64,000 nt of DNA, taken from positions 1,364,001 through 1,428,000 of the forward strand of contig NC_007777.1 in the NCBI RefSeq assembly GCF_000013345.1, given 5' to 3'. The position numbers were made by a program, and so were the translations under genes. Each line of letters begins with the position of its first letter. Within the stretch, counting starts at the first letter, position 1. Below the pieces are notes generated by a model that searched no databases, was not told where the DNA came from, and saw nothing but the letters and a program-made list of their open reading frames with translations. Positions 8,819 to 16,952 of the stretch are shown in pieces. Source of the DNA: Frankia casuarinae. GTDB lineage: Bacteria; Actinomycetota; Actinomycetes; Frankiales; Frankiaceae.

Positions 8819-9334
8819 TCAGGCCGAGGCGGCCTCGGTCACGTCGGTACTCAGGTAGGCCGACCAGCGTGGATCCATCCGACGGGAGCCCAGAATGCGC
8901 CAAGCGGCTCCGCTCGGCGCCCGTGGCGCCGTGCGGAGCCGCCAGCCGAGATCAGCGACGGCCCGGTCGGCTTTCAGATGGTTGCAGCGGCCACAGGCCG
9001 CCACGACGTTCTCCCACGCATGCGGGCCCCCACGGGAGCGTGGAATGACATGATCCAGTGATGTTGCCGGAGCATTGCAGTACACGCAGCGATGATGGTC
9101 GCGGGCCAGCACACCCTTACGGGTTAGCGGGACCTGCGAGCGGTACGGCACCCGGACGAAACGCGCTAACCGGACCACGATCGGGACATCGATGGATGCC
9201 GTCGCGGACCGAAGAACCTGCCCGGCCGATTCGACCATGACGGCCTTGTCGGTCAGGACCAGCACCAGCGCGCGCCTTTGCGACACCACGCACAGAGGCT
9301 CGTACGTGGCATTGAGAACCAGCGCCTCTGCCAC
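8819..9334 (-). CDS. HNH endonuclease
   Basis: 171 residues from GTG 9334. This start is preferred over the longer open frame because GGAGG lies about 8 bases upstream and the family N-terminus (AEALVLNATYEPL) begins here. The HNH/zinc core shows Cys83-x2-Cys86, Asp94-His95, Asn109 and Cys114-x2-Cys117. This type (McrA-like HNH with the N-terminal LNATYEPL motif) is nearly universal in actinobacteria as a stand-alone gene. It is predicted to be a nicking or cutting nuclease; its target is unknown. It is transcribed away from the MscS gene. Confidence 0.87.
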   Translation of the reverse strand: MAEALVLNATYEPLCVVSQRRALVLVLTDKAVMVESAGQVLRSATASIDVPIVVRLARFVRVPYRSQVPLTRKGVLARDHHRCVYCNAPATSLDHVIPRSRGGPHAWENVVAACGRCNHLKADRAVADLGWRLRTAPRAPSGAAWRILGSRRMDPRWSAYLSTDVTEAASA

Positions 9335-9752
9335 GCGCCGACCTCCTGCCCACCGAGGGCCCTTTGCGGGCCGTTCTGCCCAGCGTCTCCGGTGACAATG
9401 GATAGTCAACCTTCTTCCGCGGCAGAACGCGAGCCTGTTTGCATGGTCATCGCCTTTCGTGCCGTGGCGCTGCACATATCTCGTGGCCTTTGTCACATGT
9501 GGGCGACCATTCTGTGACCATATCAATACGGAAAGTGCTTTTTTGAGTGTAGTGGGAGACCTGGCCGGGTTGGGTTGGAGAGTGGTTGGGCCGGAGCGTG
9601 GCCGTCCGTCGACCGGATCGGGGCCCCCACCGCCGGGCCACCGGCATGGGTGAGACTGACCTGCGGCCGCCGCCCCGGCCGCCGCGAGCGCGGGAGGGCC
9701 GGTGACCTCGGCCGGCTCGGGGAACTCCGAATGATCGCAATCTACCGGAAGG
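9335..9752. other. 418-bp divergent intergenic region
   Basis: It separates the HNH gene (-) from the MscS gene (+) and must hold both promoters. A relatively AT-rich stretch at about 9470-9560 is the likeliest promoter area. No palindromic operator, RNA gene or convincing small coding frame is visible. Confidence 0.5.
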
Positions 9753-11081
9753 ATGATCGACGCCGTGACGCCCGCCCCGTCCCTGCTGGCTCAGCCTCTC
9801 ATCCCGTCGCTGGGAATGCTGCTGTCCGCCTCGCCGTCACCCACCGGATCGCCGGGCCCGACGTCCGGGCTGACGACGCCCACCCCGCTGCCCTCGCCGA
9901 GCCCGTCGGTGACCTCCGACCCGCTGGTGTCCCTGGAGGGCGTCGCGACCGCGCTGCGGGACGCCTGCGGGACCGATCCGGGGCTGCTGTGTCGCACCGT
10001 CTACAACACGACCCACAGTAACTATCTCGCCTCCGGGGCTGAGGTGTTCCTCGGTACCCCGATCCGCATCGCGCTCATTTTAGTGATCGCGTTCGTGGTG
10101 CGGGCGCTGCTGCACCGCTTCATCCGGCGCACCACCGACATCGGACACGCCACCGAACGGACTGGTTCCGGCAGTTGGGGCGGGTTGTTCCGGAGTTCCC
10201 GGGCCGGCTCTCTGCTGGGCGCGTTCGGCGACCCGGCAGTGCTGATGGAAAGGCGCCGTCAGCGTGCGGCGACGGTCGGTTCGCTGCTGCGCAGCGTGAC
10301 GTCCATCTTCATCTTCGGCCTGGCATTCCTCAGCATCCTGGGTGAGCTGGGCATCAATCTCGCCCCCATCGTCGCCAGCGCCGGTGTGCTGGGAGTCGCG
10401 GTCGGTTTCGGTGCGCAGAACCTCGTCCGGGACTTCCTGTCGGGGATGTTCATGCTGCTGGAGGACCAGTACGGGGTGGGAGACGTGATCGATCTCGGTC
10501 CGGTCTCCGGCGCCGTGGAGGCGGTCAGTCTCCGGACGACCAGACTGCGCGACGTCGAGGGCACCGTCTGGTACGTCCGGAACGGCGAGATCACCAGGGT
10601 CGGTAACAAGAGCCAGCAATGGGCACGGACCGTGCTCGACGTTCCGCTCGACTACGACACCGAGGTCGCCACCGCCAAACGGGTGCTGGCCCGGACGGCG
10701 AACGAGCTCTGGGCGGACGCGAAGTGGAGCAGCCTCATCCTCGCCGAGCCCGAGGTCTGGGGCATGGAGACCATGACCTCGGACGGTTACACCCTGCGTG
10801 TCGCCATCAAGACCCAGCCGCTCAAGCAGTGGGAGGTCGCGCGTGAGCTGCGTGAGCGGGTCCGGACCTCGCTTGGCGCGGCTGGCATCGAGCTCGGTTC
10901 CGTGCAACGCAGTGAGGTGACCATGGTCGACGACGACGAGGAGACCGCCGGGAGCCGTGAGGAGGACGACGCGGATCCGGATGCCGGGGTCGGCGGGGGT
11001 GACGCGGACGCTCAGGGGACGGATCTGCCGCGGGCACGGATCGACCCGCCCGCCCCCGGCCCGTCGCACCTGAGGGGTTGA
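9753..11081 (+). CDS. small-conductance mechanosensitive channel (MscS family)
   Basis: 442 residues. A Pro/Ser/Thr-rich N-terminus precedes a membrane helix (IRIALILVIAFVVRALL). A second hydrophobic block follows, and then the pore-lining TM3 and gate region (VASAGVLGVAVGFGAQNLVRDF, then DQYGVGDVIDLG), the hallmark of MscS. The soluble beta/cage domain follows and an acidic Asp/Glu-rich tail ends the protein. It should open under membrane tension to release solutes in osmotic downshock. Start choice is uncertain: ATG 9753 abuts its GGAAGG, and GTG 9765 has better spacing. Confidence 0.88.
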   Translation: MIDAVTPAPSLLAQPLIPSLGMLLSASPSPTGSPGPTSGLTTPTPLPSPSPSVTSDPLVSLEGVATALRDACGTDPGLLCRTVYNTTHSNYLASGAEVFLGTPIRIALILVIAFVVRALLHRFIRRTTDIGHATERTGSGSWGGLFRSSRAGSLLGAFGDPAVLMERRRQRAATVGSLLRSVTSIFIFGLAFLSILGELGINLAPIVASAGVLGVAVGFGAQNLVRDFLSGMFMLLEDQYGVGDVIDLGPVSGAVEAVSLRTTRLRDVEGTVWYVRNGEITRVGNKSQQWARTVLDVPLDYDTEVATAKRVLARTANELWADAKWSSLILAEPEVWGMETMTSDGYTLRVAIKTQPLKQWEVARELRERVRTSLGAAGIELGSVQRSEVTMVDDDEETAGSREEDDADPDAGVGGGDADAQGTDLPRARIDPPAPGPSHLRG

Positions 11082-11217
11082 TCTGGTCGGCCTGGGCGTG
11101 CCGGTCGGTCTGTCCGGGCTTGCGGTGGCTGAAACCGTCCTGAGGATCGCGGTACGTCTTCCTGAGACCGGCCCCGCGCAGCACCATCACCGCGTCGGGT
11201 GAAGGCAGACTGGGGGC

Positions 11218-11937
11218 GTGCGGGTACTGGTGGTGGACGACGACGCGGCTGTCCGGGAGTCCCTGGAACGCTCACTGCGGTTCGAGGGGTACGAGGTGGC
11301 CACGGCGGTGGACGGGGCGGACGCGCTCGATGTCATCGGCCGCGAGCGGCCGGACATCGTCGTGCTGGACGTGATGATGCCCCGGGTGGACGGGCTGGAG
11401 ACCTGCCGTCGGCTGCGGGCCCAGGGCGACGACGTCCCGGTGCTCATGCTGACCGCTCGGGACGGCTTGGCCGACCGGGTCAGCGGCTTGGACGTCGGTG
11501 CCGACGACTACCTGGTCAAACCGTTCGCCCTGGAGGAGCTGTTCGCCCGGTTGCGGGCACTGATCCGCCGGGCGGCGTTGGCCGCGCGGGTGCGGGCGGC
11601 CGGGTCCAGAGGGATCCCCGACTCGACGCTTCGCTACGGCGGGGTCTGTCTGGATCAGGTCAGCCGCCAGGTGACCCGCGGTGATCGGGAGCTGATTCTG
11701 ACCAAGACCGAGTTCGAGCTGCTGGAGTTGTTTCTCGCTCATCCGCGTCAGGTGCTCTCCCGCTCCATGATCATGGAGCGGGTTTGGGGGTATGACTTCG
11801 GCCCGACGTCGAACTCGCTGGAGGTCTTCGTGAGCTACCTGCGCCGCAAGCTCGAGGCGAACGGCGAGCCCAGGCTGTTGCACACCGTGCGCGGAGTTGG
11901 CTACGTGCTGCGTGAGCCGTCGGGGGACCGGGCGTGA
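11218..11937 (+). CDS. OmpR/PhoB-family response regulator (MprA-like)
   Basis: 239 residues from GTG. The receiver domain has acidic pocket residues near 7-9, phospho-acceptor Asp51 (VVLDVMMP) and a conserved Lys near 101 (YLVKPFA). The C-terminal winged helix (about 140-235) has [13 protein letters not shown] and the typical end [10 protein letters not shown]. It activates or represses promoters when phosphorylated by the kinase encoded directly downstream. Its stop overlaps the kinase start by 4 bp (GTGA), so the two are translationally coupled. Confidence 0.93.
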   Translation: MRVLVVDDDAAVRESLERSLRFEGYEVATAVDGADALDVIGRERPDIVVLDVMMPRVDGLETCRRLRAQGDDVPVLMLTARDGLADRVSGLDVGADDYLVKPFALEELFARLRALIRRAALAARVRAAGSRGIPDSTLRYGGVCLDQVSRQVTRGDRELILTKTEFELLELFLAHPRQVLSRSMIMERVWGYDFGPTSNSLEVFVSYLRRKLEANGEPRLLHTVRGVGYVLREPSGDRA

Positions 11938-13616
11938 GCAGTGCCCCCGACCAGGGGGCCGCGCCCTCGCCGTGGTGGCCGCAGCCGGCAGCGGGGCATG
12001 CGGCGGTGGGGCAGCCGGTAGCGGGTCGTCCGGCGGTGGGGCAGCCGGTAGCGGGGCATGCGGCGGTGAACGGGCGCGCCGGCCGGTTGGACGGGTTCGC
12101 GCGGCGGGTCCACCCGGGACGTCACCCCAGGATCCGGTTTTCCTCCCCGCTCGGTCAGCTGACGTTGCGGGCCCGGCTCGCCCTGCTCGTCGGGATGGCG
12201 GTGGCTGCCGCCGTGACGGTCGTCGCCGGGGTGTCGCTGGGGGCGACCAGCATCGTGCTGAACCAGGCCATCGACGACCAGCTCGTAGAGCAGGCTGAGG
12301 CGTCGGCGCGCACCATCCAGACCAGCCCGCTGGGGCTGGAACTGCAGGCGTTCAGCTTCGGGCTGGAGGGCCAGTTCCTCGACGCCGCCGGCAATCCGCT
12401 GGAGAACGCCGTCTCGTCCTGGAACAGCGTGCGGATCCCGGTCGACTCCGCCGACGCCGAGGTGGCCCGGCGGGAGCGGGCCCAGAACCTGCGCACGATC
12501 GCCGTTGACGGGCAGTCCTACCGGCTTGTCACGGTTCCGCTGCAACGTCCCGCGTCCGGCGGTGCATTGCAGCTCGCCCGGCCGACCACCGACGTCGACC
12601 GGACCCTGCGCGACCTCGCGCTGGTGCTGCTTGTCGTCGGGATCGTCGGGGTGGTCGGCTCGGTGCTCGCCGGACAGATCGTGGCACGTGCCGCGCTCAA
12701 ACCCGTTGACGCCGCGGCCGCGGCCGCCGAGGAGGTCGCTCGTACCCAGAATTTGTCGGCGCTCATCCCGGTGACCGGATCCGACGAGATCACCCGGCTG
12801 GCGGAGAGCCTCAACAGCATGCTGCGCGCGCTGGAGGCATCTCGGGCCCGCCAGCGCCAGCTCGTCGACGATGCCAGCCACGAGCTGCGCACCCCGTTGA
12901 CGAGCCTGCGTACGAACATCGAACTGTTGCTGCGCGCCGAGGCGAACCCGCATCGCGCGCTGCCCGCGGCCGACCATGAGGCACTGCTACGCGACGTGGA
13001 CGCGCAGATGCGCGAACTGTCCGGCCTCGTCAGCGAACTGGTTGAGCTCGCCCGGGACGAGGCGCCCACCGAGGAGGTGGAACGGCTCGATCTCGCGGAG
13101 ATCGTGCGAGCCGCGGCCGAACGGGCCCGGCGCCGCGCCACCGGCAAGAGCATCAGCATCGAGCTCGACGCGACTCCCTCGACGGTCGACGGGCGGGCGA
13201 ACATGCTCGAACGGGCGATCACCAACCTGCTCGACAACGCCGTGAAGTTCTCGCCGCCCGCCTCCGTCGTCCGGGTCGGCTCCCGGGACGGCGAGGTAAC
13301 CGTCGCGGATGACGGACCGGGCATCGCGCCGGAGGACCGCGTGCAGGTGTTCGACCGCTTCTACCGGGCCACCTCCGCGCGGGGCCTGCCCGGATCCGGG
13401 CTCGGCCTCGCGATCGTCGCGGATGCCGTGCACACCCACCGGGGTACCGTCACCGCGGAGAGTTCCCCGAGTGGCGGGGCGTTGCTGCGGATGCGGCTGC
13501 CGGTCGTTGACGACCCCGGTCCGCTGGGCCCGGCCACCACACCGGGTCCGGCGCCGAACCCGCCGGACGGCGCTGCTTCGCCTCCGGACCGCGCGGGCGA
13601 GAATCCCAGGCCGTGA
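11934..13616 (+). CDS. membrane sensor histidine kinase (MprB-like)
   Basis: 560 residues. A disordered Gly/Pro/Ala leader with repeated AVGQPVAG units precedes TM1 (about 80-108), an extracytoplasmic sensor loop, TM2 (about 224-250), HAMP, HisKA with DASHELRTP (His near 316) and HATPase_c (about 420-520: N-box [23 protein letters not shown]). It autophosphorylates and passes phosphate to the upstream regulator. The repeat-bearing N-terminal 60 residues are unusual; the true start could lie downstream. The stop overlaps the MalQ start by 4 bp. Confidence 0.92.
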   Translation: MSSAPDQGAAPSPWWPQPAAGHAAVGQPVAGRPAVGQPVAGHAAVNGRAGRLDGFARRVHPGRHPRIRFSSPLGQLTLRARLALLVGMAVAAAVTVVAGVSLGATSIVLNQAIDDQLVEQAEASARTIQTSPLGLELQAFSFGLEGQFLDAAGNPLENAVSSWNSVRIPVDSADAEVARRERAQNLRTIAVDGQSYRLVTVPLQRPASGGALQLARPTTDVDRTLRDLALVLLVVGIVGVVGSVLAGQIVARAALKPVDAAAAAAEEVARTQNLSALIPVTGSDEITRLAESLNSMLRALEASRARQRQLVDDASHELRTPLTSLRTNIELLLRAEANPHRALPAADHEALLRDVDAQMRELSGLVSELVELARDEAPTEEVERLDLAEIVRAAAERARRRATGKSISIELDATPSTVDGRANMLERAITNLLDNAVKFSPPASVVRVGSRDGEVTVADDGPGIAPEDRVQVFDRFYRATSARGLPGSGLGLAIVADAVHTHRGTVTAESSPSGGALLRMRLPVVDDPGPLGPATTPGPAPNPPDGAASPPDRAGENPRP

Positions 13617-16000
13617 CTTCCGACTGCCCCGCCGTGCCCACCGCATCCGCGTCTGCGTCCTCCGCGTCCCCCGCGTCCCCCGCCGGTCCCACCGCCCCGG
13701 CGGGACCGCAGCCCGCTGGGACGCCGGTGGTGGACCCCACCATCGACCCGGTCCTCGCCGAACTCGCCGCAGTGTCCGGCGTGGCGACGTCCTACCTCGG
13801 GGCCGACGGTGTCCCGGTACAGGTCGCGCCGGACACCGTCCGGGCCGTCCTGCGGCTGGCGGGGGTCGATCCGACGGATCCCGCCGCAGCGCTCGCGGCG
13901 GCGCTGGAGCGGCCTTGGCGACGCCGGGTGCCGGCCTGCGCCGTCGTCGTCGCCGCAGCACCGCGCCCGGTGGTCGTTCACACGCCCGTGGAGATCATTC
14001 CACACGCTGAGCTGGAGCTCGGCACCGGCGGCCGAATCGTCCTCGATCCCCCTGGCGCCCCCCTGGCCGAGCGGGTGCTCGACGGCGTGCCCTGGGTCGC
14101 CCGGCCGATAGGGCTCCCGGCGGGTCTGCCCTTGGGGGACCACGTGCTGCACATCGACGCCGGAACCGAGCGGCATCGCTGCCAGGTCGTTGCCGTGCCG
14201 GCCGCGGTGCCCGGCCCCGCCGCCCTCGCCCCGCCGGCCCGCGCCTGGGGCTGGATGATCCAGCTCTACGCGCTCACCTCGACGTCGTCCTGGGGGATGG
14301 GGGACTATGGCGATCTCGCGACGCTCGCCGACTGGTCGGGCCGGGCGGGTGCCGACGTGCTGCTGGTGAATCCGCTGCATGCGGGTGCGCCGACCCTGCC
14401 CGTCGCGGCGTCCCCCTACTCGCCCGCAAGCCGCCGTTTCGTCTCCCCGCTCTACCTGCGACCGGAGCGGACGCCCGAGTACGCCCGGGCCGATCCCGCC
14501 ACCCGGGCTGCCGTTGACAAGCTCGCCCGCGGCGCCCGTCGCGACGGGCGGCGGGACGGTCTGCTCGATCGGGACGCGGTGTGGCGGGCGAAGCTGGCCG
14601 CGCTGGAACTGCTCTTCGAGGTCTTCCGGCGTGGCGGCGAGCAGGTGGCATCCGCCGGGTCCGCCGCTTCCGAGCCCGCCGCCGAGCCGGCCGGGTCCGA
14701 CCTGATCGATTTCGCGACCTGGAGCGCGCTCGCCGAGCGGTACGGCCCGGACTGGCGGACCTGGCCGGCGCGTCTCGCTCATCCGGGCGCGCCCGCCGTC
14801 GCCGAGGCGAGGGCGCAGCTGGCCGACCGTGTCGCCTTCCACGTGTGGCTCCAGCAGCGCTGCGACCAGCAGCTCGCCGCGGCGCAGGCCGCCGCCCGGG
14901 CCGCCGGGATGGCCGCCGGGATCGTGCACGACCTGGCCGTCGGCGTCGATCCGGGCGGTGCGGACGCCTGGGCGCTGCAGGACGTTCTCGCCGTCGGCGC
15001 GAGCGTGGGGGCCCCACCGGACACCTTCAACCAGCAGGGCCAGGACTGGGGGCTGCCGCCGTGGCGGCCGGACGCCCTGGCCGAGGCCGGGTACGCGCCG
15101 TTGCGTCAGATGGTCGCCTCGGTGCTGCGCCGCGGCGGCGGGCTGCGGGTCGACCACATCCTCGGCCTGTTCCGGCTGTGGTGGATTCCGGCTGGGGCGG
15201 GCGCCGCTCACGGGACATACGTGCGTTACGACGCCGAGGCGATGCTCGGCCTGCTCGCGTTGGAGGCCGCCCGTGCCGGCGCCGTCGTCGTCGGGGAGGA
15301 TCTGGGTACCGTCGAGGCATCGGTGGCGACGACGCTCGCCCGCATGAACGTGCTGGGTTCGACGGTGCTGTGGTTCGAGCAGGACGCCGAGGGCCGCCCG
15401 TTGCCGCCGACGGCGTACCGGGCGGCGACGATGGCCAGCCTCACCACGCACGACCTGCCCACCGCCGCCGGCTACCTCGAGGGCGAGCACGTGCGCACCC
15501 GCGCCCGGTTGGGGCTGCTCGGGCGTTCGGAGGAGGCCGAGGCGGCCGGCTGGCGAGCCGAGCGGGACGCGTTGGTCGAGCTGGTGCGATCCGAGGGGCT
15601 GGTGGATCCGGCGGGCGCGGCGGCGGGCCTCGGCGGACGGGGGAACCCCGGCGGGCGCGGCCGGCCGGAGTTCGACCCCGCCGTTCGGCAGGAGATCGTT
15701 TTCGCGCTGCACCGGCTGCTGGTGCGGTCTTCGTGCCGCATCGTGCTCGGGTCGCCGGGTGACGCGCTGGGCGACCGGCATCAGCCGAACCTGCCGGGCA
15801 CGACCGACGCCTATCCGAACTGGCGGCTCCCGGTGACCGACTCCGCCGGTCGGCCGGTTACGGTGGAACGTCTGCTGACCGATCCGGACGTGCGCCGGCT
15901 TGGCGAGTTCCTCGCCCAGGTCCGGGTTGCCCAGGTCCGGGGCGTGTCGTCCACCGGTGCGGCATCCCCAGACGAGGACCGTAACCCCATTTCCCGGTAA
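13613..16000 (+). CDS. malQ: 4-alpha-glucanotransferase (amylomaltase, GH77)
   Basis: 795 residues including an N-terminal actinobacterial extension. GH77 motifs: LRVDHILGLFRLWWIP with the nucleophile Asp near 513, VVGEDLGTVE with the acid/base Glu near 561, and TTHDLPT near 612. It transfers alpha-1,4-glucan segments between maltodextrins in glycogen/maltose metabolism. GTG 13613 overlaps the kinase stop, placing malQ in one operon with the two-component system. A two-component/malQ pairing is unusual and hints either at regulation by sugar or envelope state, or simply at read-through. Confidence 0.93.
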   Translation: MTSDCPAVPTASASASSASPASPAGPTAPAGPQPAGTPVVDPTIDPVLAELAAVSGVATSYLGADGVPVQVAPDTVRAVLRLAGVDPTDPAAALAAALERPWRRRVPACAVVVAAAPRPVVVHTPVEIIPHAELELGTGGRIVLDPPGAPLAERVLDGVPWVARPIGLPAGLPLGDHVLHIDAGTERHRCQVVAVPAAVPGPAALAPPARAWGWMIQLYALTSTSSWGMGDYGDLATLADWSGRAGADVLLVNPLHAGAPTLPVAASPYSPASRRFVSPLYLRPERTPEYARADPATRAAVDKLARGARRDGRRDGLLDRDAVWRAKLAALELLFEVFRRGGEQVASAGSAASEPAAEPAGSDLIDFATWSALAERYGPDWRTWPARLAHPGAPAVAEARAQLADRVAFHVWLQQRCDQQLAAAQAAARAAGMAAGIVHDLAVGVDPGGADAWALQDVLAVGASVGAPPDTFNQQGQDWGLPPWRPDALAEAGYAPLRQMVASVLRRGGGLRVDHILGLFRLWWIPAGAGAAHGTYVRYDAEAMLGLLALEAARAGAVVVGEDLGTVEASVATTLARMNVLGSTVLWFEQDAEGRPLPPTAYRAATMASLTTHDLPTAAGYLEGEHVRTRARLGLLGRSEEAEAAGWRAERDALVELVRSEGLVDPAGAAAGLGGRGNPGGRGRPEFDPAVRQEIVFALHRLLVRSSCRIVLGSPGDALGDRHQPNLPGTTDAYPNWRLPVTDSAGRPVTVERLLTDPDVRRLGEFLAQVRVAQVRGVSSTGAASPDEDRNPISR

Positions 16001-16010
16001 TCTTCGCTGC

Positions 16011-16451
16011 GTGACTCGACGTCGACCGCGCCAGACCCGATGGCTGCCGTTCGCCGGCACCTCCCGCCCGTGGCCGGGGGCACACCCCGCGCCGGGGTCG
16101 CGATCCAGGATCGCGCCGCGCCGGGTTCTCACCGTTGTCGGCCTCGCGCTGTTCGCGGTGCCGGTGTTCGCGGTGAGCGCCTCGGCCGGGGAGATCGGAA
16201 CCCCCTACAACCCCGATCCGCTCACGGCCGTGCAGTCATGGGCGATCTACGGCGGCACCATCGTCGGTGGGTTCGTCATCGCGATCCTGCTGGCCGCGTG
16301 GTCGAGCCGCAAGAGCGGGCCGGTGCGCTACCGCCCGGGGCAGCCCTGGGAGCACGACGAGATCTGGATCGGCTCCAAGCCGGAGGAGATCGAGGGCGAG
16401 CAGACGAAGACCGCCCTTCCCGGCGCGGGTGGTGCCAGTGGCAACTGGTGA
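16011..16451 (+). CDS. small membrane protein, function unknown
   Basis: 146 residues from GTG 16011, 10 bp after the malQ stop. An Arg-rich N-terminus precedes a hydrophobic segment (VLTVVGLALFAVPVFAVSASA) that could be a signal peptide. A second membrane segment follows (IYGGTIVGGFVIAILLAAWSS), then a short cytoplasmic tail (RYRPGQPWEHDEIWIG). I do not recognise the family. It is coupled to the next gene, suggesting the two act together at the membrane. Confidence 0.75.
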   Translation: MTRRRPRQTRWLPFAGTSRPWPGAHPAPGSRSRIAPRRVLTVVGLALFAVPVFAVSASAGEIGTPYNPDPLTAVQSWAIYGGTIVGGFVIAILLAAWSSRKSGPVRYRPGQPWEHDEIWIGSKPEEIEGEQTKTALPGAGGASGNW

Positions 16452-16875
16452 GCCGTTCACCCACGAGCAGCTCGACCGGCTGAACCGGGCCCGGGAGCTT
16501 GCCGAGACGCGTACCGGCATCCACGTCAGCATCCGGATCGGCGCGGTGCGCGGCGACGTCCGGCTCGCCGCCGAGCGGATCCTCGCGAACCTCGTCAACG
16601 ACGCGGGGCGGGATGCCGCCGTGCTGATCCTCGTCTCGCCCGGGCAGCGGTTCGTACGGATCGCCACGACCCCGGCCGCCAGGAAGCGGATCAGCGACTC
16701 GGCCACCGGGCTCGCCGCGTTGACGATGGCCTCCAGCTTCGCGCTGGGCGATCTGGTCGGCGGCCTGATCACCGGCATCCGCCAGCTCGCGGACGCGGCA
16801 GGTGGCGCGGGCGGCGCAGCCGCCGGGACCCTCCCCCCGACGCAGCCTTCGTTGGCGGTCAGCCCGACGCCCTGA
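16438..16875 (+). CDS. DUF5130 (TPM-like) family protein
   Basis: 145 residues. GTG 16438 lies inside the 3' end of the preceding gene (14-bp overlap); GTGs at 16429 and 16432 are alternatives. The sequence THEQLDRLNRARELAETRTGIHVS, then the core AVLILVSPGQRFVRIAT and ALGDLVGGLITGI, matches the actinobacterial DUF5130 family, a TPM-like fold often next to membrane proteins. Function is not established. A strong hairpin follows the stop. Confidence 0.8.
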   Translation: MATGEPFTHEQLDRLNRARELAETRTGIHVSIRIGAVRGDVRLAAERILANLVNDAGRDAAVLILVSPGQRFVRIATTPAARKRISDSATGLAALTMASSFALGDLVGGLITGIRQLADAAGGAGGAAAGTLPPTQPSLAVSPTP

Positions 16876-16888
16876 CCCCGCTGATCCC

Positions 16889-16915
16889 GGAGGAGCCGGC
16901 CCGGCCGGCTCCTCC
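16889..16915. terminator. strong hairpin between the DUF5130 gene and pepN
   Basis: GGAGGAGCCGG is followed after a short GC spacer by its complement CCGGCTCCTCC; the arms can extend to 13 bp. It lies between two convergent stops, so it likely terminates both transcripts. Confidence 0.65.
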
Positions 16916-16952
16916 CGGCCCGGCCGGCTCCGACCGGCCTGATGCGGGTACG

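Noticed and set aside
13361-16132. A 923-residue open frame on the minus strand opposite the kinase and malQ
   Set aside because: Shadow of high-GC coding on the other strand: no domain, no ribosome site, Arg/Gly/Pro-rich composition.
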